Part shown: positions 18,675 through 27,543 of the stretch, in pieces | Position numbering within the stretch: position 1 is the first letter of the stretch | How the letters are laid out: each line of letters begins with the position of its first letter | From: Psychromonas sp. L1A2 | Lineage (GTDB): Bacteria; Pseudomonadota; Gammaproteobacteria; Enterobacterales; Psychromonadaceae | NCBI RefSeq assembly: GCF_009828855.1 | Contig: NZ_WUAG01000001.1 | Coordinates: 1,488,001-1,552,000, forward strand | DNA: 64,000 bases | Reading direction: 5' to 3' | Program-made: the position numbers and the translations under genes | Notes under the pieces: generated by a model | Databases searched by the model: none | The model's input: only the letters and a program-made list of their open reading frames with translations | What the model was told of the DNA's origin: nothing

Positions 18675-19826
18675 ATGTCGGTTTCTAAATTATTATTAGA
18701 AAATGCAGTCGAGTGGCGTAAAGAGTTACATCGCTATCCAGAATTAGGTTTTCAAGAAGTTAAAACTTCTCGTCGAGTCGCAGAGTTACTTGAAAGTTTT
18801 GGTATAAGTGTTGATGTTGGCATGGCAGGTACTGGTGTTATTGGTACGTTAAAAAATGGAGAAGGGCCTTCGATAGGGTTACGAGCTGACATGGATGCGT
18901 TGCCAATGAATGAGCTAGGTGATGTTTGTCATAAATCATGTAACCATGGTGCAATGCATGCTTGTGGACATGATGGTCATACTGCCATTTTACTCGCAAC
19001 GGCTAAATACTTAAGTGAAAACAGACATTTTAAAGGGACTGTCTACTTTATCTTTCAGCCTGCTGAAGAGAATCTAGGTGGGGCTAGAGTGATGGTAGAA
19101 GAAGGACTTTTTGAGAAATACCCAATGTCTAGTGTTTTTGGTCTTCATAATTGGCCGGGGTTACCTGAAGGGCATGTCGCTGTTTCCGATGGTGCAATGA
19201 TGGCATCACTTGATACTTTTAAAATAACCTTAACGGGCAAAAGTTGTCACGCGGCTATGCCGGAAAGAGGAATCGATCCGATTGTGTGTAGCTCAGAGTT
19301 AGTGCTTGCATTGCAATCGATTGTTTCTAGACGACTATCTCCATTAGATTCAGCCGTGGTGAGCGTAACTCAAATTAACGGAGGTGAAGCAATTAATATC
19401 GTGCCTGAAACGGTTGTATTAGAAGGTACGTATCGTTGTCTTGATACAAAGGTTCAAGAGAAAGTTAAGATGTTAATTGGCGAAATTTCCAGTGGTGTTT
19501 GTGCTACGCATGGCGTTGAGCTTAATATGGAGTTCTTCGATGGTTATATTGCAACAACAAATAATGAAGAGCAAGCAAAGCACGTTCTTGATGTGGCTGT
19601 AAATAGTTTTGGTGAAAGTAGAGTGCATTGGAATCTTCCATCATCAATGGCCTCGGAAGACTTTTGTTTCATGTTAGAGAAATGCCCTGGTGCATATTTT
19701 TGGTTAGGCGCTGATAGTGAGTTCCCATCAAAACCACTGCATAATGCTTATTATGATTTCAATGATAATATTATCGAAGTTGGGATTGAAATGTGGTGTG
19801 GTTTGGTTGAAAAATTATTGAAGTAA
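18675..19826 (+). CDS. M20D amidohydrolase, paralogue of the 11654 gene
   Basis: The 383-residue metallohydrolase has the same metal-site pattern: C97 and H99 in HACGHDGHT, E131-E132 in QPAEE, and a histidine in GLHNWPGLPEG. The lid domain occupies about 180-290. It starts 2 bp after the aldehyde dehydrogenase stop, with GAGAGGTAAGT as ribosome binding site. It is probably an N-acyl-amino-acid or aminoacyl-amide hydrolase that supplies the substrate for the two dehydrogenases in the operon. The two M20D proteins share the core but differ in loop lengths (the 11654 copy has a GGGGG insert), so their substrates may differ. Confidence 0.9.
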   Translation: MSVSKLLLENAVEWRKELHRYPELGFQEVKTSRRVAELLESFGISVDVGMAGTGVIGTLKNGEGPSIGLRADMDALPMNELGDVCHKSCNHGAMHACGHDGHTAILLATAKYLSENRHFKGTVYFIFQPAEENLGGARVMVEEGLFEKYPMSSVFGLHNWPGLPEGHVAVSDGAMMASLDTFKITLTGKSCHAAMPERGIDPIVCSSELVLALQSIVSRRLSPLDSAVVSVTQINGGEAINIVPETVVLEGTYRCLDTKVQEKVKMLIGEISSGVCATHGVELNMEFFDGYIATTNNEEQAKHVLDVAVNSFGESRVHWNLPSSMASEDFCFMLEKCPGAYFWLGADSEFPSKPLHNAYYDFNDNIIEVGIEMWCGLVEKLLK

Positions 19827-19907
19827 CTGTTGTTTTATAAATAAGTTATTATCTTTTAATTTTAAGTGATTTTTAAATGATGTTTATTTTTAAAGTAACT
19901 TAGTAAC

Positions 19908-19948
19908 TCATCGCTTCACCGTTAACACATGTTAAGGTAAAGCGATGA
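19908..19948 (+). terminator. Hairpin after the M20D operon
   Basis: TCATCGCTT-c-ACC-g-TTAACA pairs with TGTTAA-g-GT-a-AAGCGATGA with small mismatches over 41 nt, about 80 bp after the operon end. A T tract is lacking, so it may be a Rho-type or processing hairpin. Confidence 0.45.
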
Positions 19949-20383
19949 CATCTAGTGGTTCCTCCTCTAAAAATAAATTTAGTGTGAGTGGATAAAAATC
20001 CCTTTTATGTTATATTTTTATTGTTGCCTCTTGATCATAAATAAGTCTTTTGAGTACCTTTCTATCAATACTTTTCGCTATAAATACACCTTTATTATCA
20101 TATTTCTAATAATGCTTTTTTACTATAAATAAAAAATTATAAGCTTGCAGTAAAGTTTTGAATATTGCATGTTGTTAATTCTACTGTCTTTATGTAACTC
20201 CCTTATTTCCTGAGATCTTGCATCTTATTTGTATTTTTTTAACTTACTTTTCTAATAAAATCATCGTTGCTTTTTAAGTAACGATAAAGTGATATTAAGA
20301 GAACACTAGATGTGCTTTAATTAAAATTCATTTAAAGATGTTGCAAAGTATGCAATGGATGCTAATAACTCAAGGAAACAGTA
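19949..20383. other. Gene-free stretch before the DUF3100 gene
   Basis: About 435 bp is AT-rich and without a convincing frame. It presumably carries the promoter of the DUF3100 pair. The last bases give CAAGGAAACAGTA ahead of the ATG. Confidence 0.45.
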
Positions 20384-21217
20384 ATGGAAAATACTTCTTT
20401 AAAAAAATTATTAAACTGGAGACTTCACGGTATTGTCATCATCATGACGATTATTGCTGAATTAATAGGTGTGCAAACACTCCCAATCGGTAGTGCAAAA
20501 GTACTTTTTCTTCCCCTCTTTTATGTTTTTGTTTTATGTCTATTTTTTAACCCCAATATTACAAAAATATCCAACAAACTAATTTCTAAAAAACAAGCTA
20601 AAGTTGCATCTCATATTATTGTTATTGGGATTCTGCCATTCATAGCTAAGTTTGGAACACTTATTGGACCTGCAATACCAAATATCCTTGATTCTGGTAC
20701 TGCAATGATACTTCAAGAGTTTGGTAATTTAGCTACGATGTTAATTGCAATGCCTGTTGCTGTTTTACTTTTAAAAATGAATCGAGAAGCCATTGGTGCA
20801 ACGTATTCTATTGCTCGAGAGCCTAATATCGCAGTTATTTCTGATAAATATGGTTTAAAAAGTAGCGAAGGTATCGGTGTTATGGGCGTTTATGTAATGG
20901 GGACAATGTTCGGTACTCTTTACTTTTCTTTACTGGCTGGGTTTTTGGCATCGACAGACTGGATTGATATTCGAGCTTTAGCGATGGCGTGTGGTGTTGG
21001 TAGTGGTAGTATGACTGCCGCTTGTTCTGGTACCTTAGCTGAAGTGCATCCCACAATGAAGGAAGATATATTAGCTTTTGCAGGAGCAAGTAATTTATTG
21101 ACCAATGCAACGGGGTTATATGTTGCGATATTTATCGCTTTACCTTTTGCTGAGTGGTATTACAAAAAGCTAAATCAAATCCGTGGCACTTTTAACAACA
21201 CTTCTAAAACAAACTAA
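20384..21217 (+). CDS. DUF3100 family membrane protein
   Basis: The 277-residue polytopic protein has about seven hydrophobic segments. They begin near residue 16 (IVIIMTIIAELIGVQTLPIG), and the last region is rich in small residues (GVGSGSMTAACSGTLAEV, about 206-225). The sequence agrees with DUF3100, a family of unknown function often encoded near M20 peptidases. It is followed after 14 bp by a second, smaller membrane protein, and both look like one transport system. Conserved glycine-serine loops and acidic residues within spans suggest a secondary transporter, but no cargo is known. Confidence 0.75.
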   Translation: MENTSLKKLLNWRLHGIVIIMTIIAELIGVQTLPIGSAKVLFLPLFYVFVLCLFFNPNITKISNKLISKKQAKVASHIIVIGILPFIAKFGTLIGPAIPNILDSGTAMILQEFGNLATMLIAMPVAVLLLKMNREAIGATYSIAREPNIAVISDKYGLKSSEGIGVMGVYVMGTMFGTLYFSLLAGFLASTDWIDIRALAMACGVGSGSMTAACSGTLAEVHPTMKEDILAFAGASNLLTNATGLYVAIFIALPFAEWYYKKLNQIRGTFNNTSKTN

Positions 21218-21231
21218 GAAAGGGATAACTT

Positions 21232-21708
21232 ATGAGTACTAATGAAATGAATTTAACAGCAGAAGATGAAACTAAATTATCCTTTAAACAAAATATAATT
21301 TTAATTATTCTTTTTTGTGGTATTGCGTTAATAAGTAACTGGGCTGGCACGGGTAATAATTTCCTTATTGCGTTGCCTGGAATGGTCATTATTTTTGCAA
21401 TGATCCTTATTGGTCTAGGTCTTAAAGCTCTTATTGGGGGACCTTTACCGGCAGTGGCATGGGTATCACTTGTCAGTGTTGGGTTAACACTTCCATTTGT
21501 TCCTTACTCTGATGTCATGTTAGGTTACCTAAAAAGCATCAACTTTCTATCGTTAACAACACCTGTACTCGCTTATGCTGCTATGGCTGTTGCAGACTTA
21601 GAAATTAAACTTTTTAAAAAATCAGGTTTCAAGATTGTTTTAATCTCAATTCTTGTCTTTACCGGTACCTATGTTGGTTCCGCGTTAGTTGCAGAAGCTT
21701 TTCTTTAA
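21232..21708 (+). CDS. Small polytopic membrane protein, partner of DUF3100
   Basis: The 158-residue protein has about five hydrophobic segments after a charged 20-residue head (MSTNEMNLTAEDETKLSFKQ). It is 14 bp downstream of the DUF3100 gene with GAAAGGGATAA as ribosome binding site, and a terminator follows the stop, so the two form a closed two-gene unit. I do not recognise a named family. The large/small layout resembles two-subunit carriers such as MadL/MadM, which is an architectural comparison only. Confidence 0.7.
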   Translation: MSTNEMNLTAEDETKLSFKQNIILIILFCGIALISNWAGTGNNFLIALPGMVIIFAMILIGLGLKALIGGPLPAVAWVSLVSVGLTLPFVPYSDVMLGYLKSINFLSLTTPVLAYAAMAVADLEIKLFKKSGFKIVLISILVFTGTYVGSALVAEAFL

Positions 21709-21719
21709 AAGCTAATATT

Positions 21720-21747
21720 AAAGGGAGAGTAATTATATTCTCCTTTT
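21720..21747 (+). terminator. Terminator of the DUF3100 pair
   Basis: AAGGGAGA pairs with TCTCCTTT around a 10-nt AT loop, with one G-U pair and a short T run, 12 bp after the stop codon. Confidence 0.6.
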
Positions 21748-22133
21748 ACCCATACCATATTAAGCATACTTTTCTTTTTGCCTTTTATCTTTTTAAAATA
21801 CTGAATTACTCTGGTAGTACTGATAATTTATTGTCTACGTACTGAAAACTTAGAAGCCTTTATTACCCTCCCTTATCCTTCTGTATCTTTGATATTTGAC
21901 TGTGCTAATGACTTTTTCGTATCTCATTATGTGAAAATTTAAGTGTTTTTAAAAAAGTATCGAAATTAGAAATTCAATATATAATAAGTTATCTAAAAAG
22001 TATGATAGATAAAGTACTAATCGCGTCAGTTTTTGACTATATTATTTAATTTAATAAATACATTAAATGTCTTTCTCGGGTCATCTATGCTAGTACTTAT
22101 CTCTTTTATTACTGGTAAAACTAAGGAAAAAAA
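21748..22133. other. Gene-free stretch
   Basis: About 390 bp ahead of the CysB-like regulator contains no convincing frame. It is AT-rich and probably holds the regulator promoter. Confidence 0.4.
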
Positions 22134-23096
22134 ATGAAATTGCAACAACTTGAATATATTTGTGAAATTGAGCGCAGTGGATACAATATATCTGCAACTT
22201 CAGATAAATTGTTTACATCTCAACCTGGTATAAGCAAACAACTTAGTTTGTTGGAGAATGAGTTAGGCGTTAAAATTTTTGAAAGGAAAGGTAAGCATTT
22301 GTTTGGTGCAACTGAGATTGGCGCTAAAGTGATACAAGAGGCAAACTTGCTTCTCGAAATTAAAAATAGAATCAAAGATATGTGCGATGCTGAAACCTCA
22401 CCAGATCAAGGTTCAATGAACATTCATACAACGAATGCCATTGCTAATTTTTTATTACCAGAAGCGATTCAATATTTTATTAACAAGTATCCTAAGGTCT
22501 CTCTTAATATGATAGGTGTTGAGCCTAATACCCCGTTGCCCAAGGGAAGTAATTATTTTTGTATTGTTGCACAAGATATTAGCGACTCACCGGGATTTGT
22601 TGTATTACCTGCATATAAATGGTCTTTAAGCCTTATTGTTCCTTCTGATCATTATTTAGCCAAAGTAGAAAAAATAACATTAGAGCAATTGGCTAATGAG
22701 AAGTTAATTAGTTATGAGTCTAAATCTACAGGCAGAGAAGCAATTGATGAGGCGTTTAATCAGCAAGGCCTAACGCCAAATTATATTATTACTACCATGG
22801 ATGCCGGCACTATCAAAGAATACGTCAAGCTGGGAGTGGGTATTGGTATTCTGGCATCAGTTTCAACCAATTTAGTTGATGATTCGATAGTCGTGCGTTC
22901 ATTACAAGAGTTGATTCCTGAATGTGATGCTTGGATTTGTTATAGTAAAGAAATTTATTTACAAAAATATATGTATGATTTTATTGAAAAAATCTGTCCT
23001 CATTTAACCCGTACTGTAATAGAAAGTGTTGCCCCTTTAACTGTATTAGAGAGAAATAAATGGTTTGAAAATGTACAATTTAAAACATATCGTTAA
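22134..23096 (+). CDS. LysR-family regulator, CysB/Cbl-like
   Basis: The 320-residue protein (E. coli CysB 324) starts MKLQQLEYICEIERSGYNIS and continues with SQPGISKQLSLLENELGVKI, the CysB-type helix-turn-helix. The effector domain shows TTMDAGTIKEYVKLGVGIGI, matching the region of CysB that precedes the C-terminal tail. CysB and Cbl respond to sulfur compounds, but this gene has no sulfur genes next to it. It lies between the DUF3100 pair and sdaA and may control either. Calling it a true CysB would be unsafe. Confidence 0.82.
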   Translation: MKLQQLEYICEIERSGYNISATSDKLFTSQPGISKQLSLLENELGVKIFERKGKHLFGATEIGAKVIQEANLLLEIKNRIKDMCDAETSPDQGSMNIHTTNAIANFLLPEAIQYFINKYPKVSLNMIGVEPNTPLPKGSNYFCIVAQDISDSPGFVVLPAYKWSLSLIVPSDHYLAKVEKITLEQLANEKLISYESKSTGREAIDEAFNQQGLTPNYIITTMDAGTIKEYVKLGVGIGILASVSTNLVDDSIVVRSLQELIPECDAWICYSKEIYLQKYMYDFIEKICPHLTRTVIESVAPLTVLERNKWFENVQFKTYR

Positions 23097-23107
23097 TATG
23101 TTACATG

Positions 23108-23156
23108 CCGCTTTTACTCATTTTATCGACGTATAATATGATAGAAGCGGTTTTTA
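23108..23156 (+). terminator. Terminator after the CysB-like gene
   Basis: CCGCTT (23108-23113) pairs with AAGCGG (23145-23150) followed by TTTTTA, starting 12 bp after the stop. The loop is long and partly paired. Confidence 0.55.
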
Positions 23157-23527
23157 TCCTAAACGTATCTTAAATAAAGGTTTTGTTTTCCCGTCTTCAT
23201 GAAGAGACATAAGCTTAATAGATATTTGAACTAATTATCATAAATATGATATTCCTGCAGTGTTGTTGTTCTATAAATAGAATATTCTTCAAACTAAAGT
23301 TCATTTTAATATCATATATTTCCATTCACCTTTTCCATTTATTTAAGATTGTAAATTTGGCACTTTTAATGTTCTGTTTTTGGCAACAATTTATAATTTT
23401 TGTTGTCTTGTTTAGATTTTAGTTGTCAGGCTATATTGACCTATTATTTAAGGCATATGATTAAAATGTAGATTCAAATAATAAAAAAGTCTTAAAGCCG
23501 TATTATAAATAATAGAGTGGTTAAAAA
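23157..23527. other. Gene-free stretch before sdaA
   Basis: About 370 bp of AT-rich leader contains no convincing frame or recognisable riboswitch. The sdaA ribosome binding site is weak (GAGTGG). Confidence 0.4.
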
Positions 23528-24901
23528 ATGGAATTAAGTGTATTTGATTTATTTAAAGTAGGTATAGGCCCTTCTAGTTCTCATACAGTTGGACCAATGC
23601 GGGCTGCCAGCGTATTTATAAACAAATTAATTGAACTGTCATTGTTAAACGACGTTCAGCAATTAACAATTACTTTATATGGTTCTCTTTCTGCTACGGG
23701 TATTGGGCATAATACGGATAGTGCGATCCAATTAGGGTTGATGGGTTATGATCCTGAAACCGTCGATACTCAACTCACGAAGAGTATTATTGAAAATATA
23801 CAAAAAGATGAAACAATACGATTATCTGGAACCCACCAGATCGGATTTGTTTATGCACGGGATATTATTTTTTCAGACGAAATCCTACCATTACATGCGA
23901 ATGCCATGTCACTTAGCGCTTCTAAAGGCGATGAAATATTGTGGTCTGATACATTCTATTCGGTAGGCGGTGGATTTGTGCTTAATGAAGCAGAAATGAC
24001 CAAGGGAACAACAGAAGATAAAAGTATCCTTCCTTACTCTTTTAACAGTGCAGCACAGCTTCTCATGTTATGTAAAACTGATAATTTATCAGTCAGTCAA
24101 TTGATGATGGAGAATGAAAAAACATGGCGTACGGAAGAAGAGATAAAAAAAGGCATTCTACACATTTGGTCCGTGATGCAACAATGTATTGCAAATGGGA
24201 TGAATAATAGAGGTATCTTGCCGGGTGGATTAAATGTACGTCGCCGTGCTTGGGAGTTACATCAAAAATTATTATCTGTAGAGAAACCTAATAGTATTAA
24301 TTCAACATTGAGCGCAATGGAGTGGGTGAACCTATATGCGCTTGCTGTAAATGAAGAAAATGCTGCTGGTGGCCGAGTGGTAACCGCCCCTACAAATGGT
24401 GCCTCTGGCATTATTCCTGCTGTGCTTAATTATTATATGATCACTTCAGAAGATAAAAATGACGATGATATTGTTCGTTTCTTTTTAAGCGCCACTGCAG
24501 TAGGGCTCCTTTGTAAAAAAAATGCGTCAATTTCTGGTGCTGAAGTCGGATGTCAAGGTGAGGTTGGCTCTGCATGTGCGATGGCGAGTGCTGGGTTAGC
24601 TGAAATTCTAGGTGCAACGCCAGAGCAATTAGAAAATGCTGCTGAAATCGGACTTGAGCATAACCTAGGTTTAACCTGTGACCCCGTTGGCGGTTTAGTA
24701 CAAGTCCCTTGTATCGAGCGTAATGCTATTGGTGCGATTAAAGCAATTAATGCAGTGCAAATGGCAATGCGCGGTGATGGAAATCATATTATCTCTTTAG
24801 ATAAAGTAATAAATACAATGAAAATAACTGGGCGAGATATGTCTTCAAAATATAAAGAGACATCTAAAGGTGGATTGGCTATTAATACGATTGAATGTTG
24901 A
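23528..24901 (+). CDS. sdaA: L-serine ammonia-lyase, iron-sulfur dependent
   Basis: The 457-residue single-chain enzyme (E. coli SdaA 454) deaminates L-serine to pyruvate. The N-terminal domain starts [20 protein letters not shown]. The catalytic domain has the conserved [20 protein letters not shown] and the cluster-binding cysteines in [20 protein letters not shown] and [18 protein letters not shown]. It stands alone downstream of a CysB-like regulator and the DUF3100 transporter pair, which makes serine release or uptake a plausible theme of this block. sdaA and sdaB products cannot be separated by eye. Confidence 0.93.
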   Translation: MELSVFDLFKVGIGPSSSHTVGPMRAASVFINKLIELSLLNDVQQLTITLYGSLSATGIGHNTDSAIQLGLMGYDPETVDTQLTKSIIENIQKDETIRLSGTHQIGFVYARDIIFSDEILPLHANAMSLSASKGDEILWSDTFYSVGGGFVLNEAEMTKGTTEDKSILPYSFNSAAQLLMLCKTDNLSVSQLMMENEKTWRTEEEIKKGILHIWSVMQQCIANGMNNRGILPGGLNVRRRAWELHQKLLSVEKPNSINSTLSAMEWVNLYALAVNEENAAGGRVVTAPTNGASGIIPAVLNYYMITSEDKNDDDIVRFFLSATAVGLLCKKNASISGAEVGCQGEVGSACAMASAGLAEILGATPEQLENAAEIGLEHNLGLTCDPVGGLVQVPCIERNAIGAIKAINAVQMAMRGDGNHIISLDKVINTMKITGRDMSSKYKETSKGGLAINTIEC

Positions 24902-24979
24902 TATTACAATCAATTATTTGAGGTTTGTATTTTAAAGGTGCTCATAAGAAAAAGATTATGGACATATATGGACGCTCTC

Positions 24980-25378
24980 TCGTAGTCAAGACGAGTTAAT
25001 ACAGAACACGAAAATAGTTTCATATTCGTCAGACTTTATAACCTTAAATACTTATCATTAACTCGCTTGCGATGACTGACTCAATGGGTTTATTGAATAA
25101 ACCGTTCTGACATATATTCGAGCTATGGATTAAAACCATGCTCCTGATGAGTTGCGAACCAGAATACCAATGATAAAAAATACAACCAAGCGAACTATAA
25201 GTTCGTGTCCTTTGCTAGTTTCATTCTGGTTGGCGTGAGCCTTTTCTTTTCATCTTTAAACTACGGTTAGAGAGAAGTTAATACTTTTTTAATTAAGCAC
25301 TCTCTAGCGACCTAAACACCCATTCAGGCTCATGGCCTTTGTCCACAACAGGTTTCGCTAGAGAGTAAAACGGGTGAA
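24980..25378 (-). ncRNA. Candidate guide RNA region (seekRNA/bridge RNA) of the IS1111-type element
   Basis: The non-coding part of the element holds several strong stems: GGTTTA/TAAACC (25087-25103), AACCAGAAT (25157-25165) with ATTCTGGTT (25223-25231) enclosing CGAACT-ata-AGTTCG (25191-25205), and ACTCTCTAGCGA (25299-25310) with TCGCTAGAGAGT (25355-25366). IS110/IS1111 elements are known to encode a structured RNA here that guides target choice. Strand, exact ends and loop assignments are inference. Confidence 0.5.
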
Positions 25379-26407
25379 TCATTGTGTTATTTCTTTTGCT
25401 ATTTGTGGCGTGTAATAACTGTTTTTTTGAAGCAACGTCCACATAATGCGTGCTAGCTTATGTGCTGTGGCAACCACTGTGCAATTGAAGCTTTTTCGCT
25501 CTCTTAATTGGCAAACCCATTGGTTTAATGCATCTTGCTTTTTACCTGCATGGTTAATCATCGCACGCGCACCATGAATTAATAATGTTCGTAAATACTG
25601 GTCACCTCGTTTACTGATGCCAGTCATGATGCTTTTATTACCAGAGGCAAATTGTTTCGGTGTAAGACCTAACCACACGGCAAAATCTTTCGCACTAGCA
25701 AAGGCTTGCACGTTACCGATTGAGGCAATAAAAGCAGAGGCATTGAGATAACCGATACCAGGTATGCTTAGTACAATCTTACCTAAAGGATGTCGCTCTA
25801 TTTCTGACTTTAATTTCTTTTCAATTGTTTTAATACGATTATTTAACAGTGCGTATTCGCTATAAACATCGTTAACTAACCATCTCAATGTCGCTGATAA
25901 TGATTCATCTGAGCATAAATCAATGAGTTTTTCATTAAATCCCTTATGGCCTACTGGGAAGATAATACCAAAATCAGTGAGTACGCCGCGTAACTGATTA
26001 CTTGTTGCTATTCGAGTGCCCAATAATCTTTCACGTAAACGATGCAGTATTAATACTTCTTGTTGTGCCATGGTTTTAATAGGAACAAAACGAATAAATG
26101 GACGGCAAGAGGCTTCAAAAATAGCGAGTGTATCGTTACTGTCATTCTTATTACCGCGCACAAAAGGAGTGACATGTTGAGCCGGTATTAAACCAACATT
26201 ATGCTCCATAGACTCAAACGTACGCCCCCAATAATGAGATGAATAACAAGCCTCCATCACCACACGACACTTGTTTTGCATCTGTATAAACTCTGTCAAT
26301 TGTTGTCTGTTTAGACGCTTATTGAATAACGTTTTACCTGTGTTAGTGAATCCCATTACCTGAAAAACATGCTTTGCTAGGTCGATTGATATTGTGTTAA
26401 GTTTCAT
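25379..26407 (-). CDS. IS110-family transposase (DEDD recombinase)
   Basis: The 342-residue protein has the RuvC-like DEDD domain: D9 in ISIDLAKHVF, the glutamate in VVMEACYSSHYW, and the aspartate pair in RGNKNDSNDTLAI. The C-terminal Transposase_20 domain follows, with the helix-hairpin LSIPGIGYLNASAFIASIG and the serine motif FASGNKSIMTGISKRGDQYL. The reading frame is intact, so this may be the one active insertion sequence in the window. AAGGAG, just upstream of the ATG, lies inside one arm of a perfect 12-bp inverted repeat (26408-26419 / 26471-26482) that could hide it in a hairpin. Confidence 0.92.
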   Translation of the reverse strand: MKLNTISIDLAKHVFQVMGFTNTGKTLFNKRLNRQQLTEFIQMQNKCRVVMEACYSSHYWGRTFESMEHNVGLIPAQHVTPFVRGNKNDSNDTLAIFEASCRPFIRFVPIKTMAQQEVLILHRLRERLLGTRIATSNQLRGVLTDFGIIFPVGHKGFNEKLIDLCSDESLSATLRWLVNDVYSEYALLNNRIKTIEKKLKSEIERHPLGKIVLSIPGIGYLNASAFIASIGNVQAFASAKDFAVWLGLTPKQFASGNKSIMTGISKRGDQYLRTLLIHGARAMINHAGKKQDALNQWVCQLRERKSFNCTVVATAHKLARIMWTLLQKNSYYTPQIAKEITQ

Positions 26408-26482
26408 GATGGACGCTCCTTAAGTTAACTATTGATATTACATTAGTTTGGCGCATTGACGCCGTATTGGGGAGCGTCCATC
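26408..26482 (-). promoter_or_regulatory. Perfect 12-bp inverted repeat in the transposase leader
   Basis: GATGGACGCTCC (26408-26419) and GGAGCGTCCATC (26471-26482) are exact reverse complements 51 nt apart. The transposase ribosome binding site lies in the first arm. In the transcript the two could pair and reduce translation. Confidence 0.6.
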
Positions 26483-26686
26483 TCATCACCTATAAATTTT
26501 AATTCAATAAATCCCTTATTTTTAGCCCTTTAATCCCACTTATGATTCAATTTAATCAGTTAGCTAATAAGGTTAAAATAATCTATTTAATCTCAAGTAA
26601 ATGCAATCTTCTGTCATTTTTATTTAAATAAACGAATTGAAAATAAGTTATTCTATCGTCTCGTTATGCACTAGTGGTGATTTCAT

Positions 26687-27088
26687 ATGAGTGATGTTTA
26701 TAAAGGTAGTTGTTTGTGTGGCGCTGTTATTTTTGTTGTTAATAGCTTTAATGATCAAGCTGCGAATTGTCATTGTACAATGTGCCGTAAGTTTCATGGT
26801 GCTGCATATGGAACATTAGTCGGAGTGTCGGGTTTGAACTGGATTTCAGGTAGAGATTATTTAAAAGAATTTACCGCGCCAAATGGTTCTGTTCGTACAT
26901 TTTGCTCTAAGTGCGGTTCTAGTTTAGGGTTCCGTGTAAATGGTGCTTCTTTAAATGAAATAGAATTGGCAGTTGCAACTTTTGATAGTGACATTCCTGT
27001 TGTAATTGATGCTCATATTTATACCGACTACAAAGCAAATTGGTGTAAATTAGAAGATGAATTACCTAAACACCAGGAAGGGCGCTAA
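26687..27088 (+). CDS. GFA / CENP-V family zinc-binding protein
   Basis: The 133-residue protein has the seven-cysteine zinc pattern of the glutathione-dependent formaldehyde-activating (GFA) fold: C9 and C11 in GSCLCGAV, C28, C30 and C33 in NCHCTMCRKFHG, C73 and C76 in FCSKCGSS. Members bind two zinc ions. Some act on S-hydroxymethylglutathione, and most have no known reaction. It stands alone. The end is followed by a MITE-like repeat that starts 10 bp later. Confidence 0.88.
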   Translation: MSDVYKGSCLCGAVIFVVNSFNDQAANCHCTMCRKFHGAAYGTLVGVSGLNWISGRDYLKEFTAPNGSVRTFCSKCGSSLGFRVNGASLNEIELAVATFDSDIPVVIDAHIYTDYKANWCKLEDELPKHQEGR

Positions 27089-27097
27089 TGCCTTATA

Positions 27098-27258
27098 ATA
27101 CCAAAATAATTAATAAGGTGATCATTCTTGCTGGTTAAAATCATCCCTAACTGCGTTGTGAGTTTTGAAGTGAGAACAACTATCTCCTAGAACTCACGCC
27201 TTATTAATGTTAATTTTTCCTACGCAATCTCTGATCACTTATTTAATTCCATTGTTAT
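27098..27258 (+). repeat. MITE-like repeat, copy 1
   Basis: The 161-bp unit is nearly identical to copy 2 (33147-33307). Its ends are imperfect inverted repeats of about 26 bp (ATACCAAAATAATTAATAAG and, from the other end, ATAACAATGGAATTAAATAA, both followed by a TGATC). It contains no gene. The other copies are at 39646-39807 (inverted) and 50883-51102 (inverted, diverged). Confidence 0.85.
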
Positions 27259-27487
27259 AAAGTTGTTTAGCAATACGTCCTGAGATAGACCGTTAGTAAA
27301 AAATTAATTATTAATTGAAGGAAATACAGAGTTTGATCTTTCATTTTGCATTAATTAATTCTGAGTTAATTGATTGGAGGTATATGCTCAATATCAGAAT
27401 ATATAGCTATATTAGCTTTTATGAAGCGGTATCAAGAAATTAGACTATCTATAAATAGCGTAAAATTGTATTACTTACTTGAGAGTT

Positions 27488-27529
27488 AAGAATTAATACG
27501 ATAAAAATATCGTATTAATTCTTGGTTTT
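27488..27529 (+). terminator. Strong hairpin between convergent units
   Basis: AAGAATTAATACGATA pairs perfectly with TATCGTATTAATTCTT (16 bp) around AAAA. GG and six T follow on the plus strand. It ends just before the amidase stop codon and would stop rightward transcripts; on the minus strand it is the hairpin of the amidase mRNA tail. Confidence 0.75.
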
Positions 27530-27543
27530 TTAGCAATATATTT

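Larger units (their letters stand above)
24968..26482 (-). mobile_element. IS110-family element, IS1111-type layout
   Basis: ATGGACGCTC (24968-24977) is inverted as GAGCGTCCAT at 26472-26481, giving short inverted ends around a DEDD transposase and a 400-bp non-coding region downstream of it. Short inverted ends plus a 3' non-coding region are known for the IS1111 subgroup. No target duplication was seen, as expected for IS110. A further inverted copy of the 12-mer lies beside the transposase start (26408-26419). The exact ends are uncertain by several bases. Confidence 0.75.

Noticed and set aside
22134-23096. Calling the CysB-like regulator CysB itself
   Set aside because: No sulfur-assimilation genes nearby; similarity by eye does not separate CysB from Cbl and related regulators.
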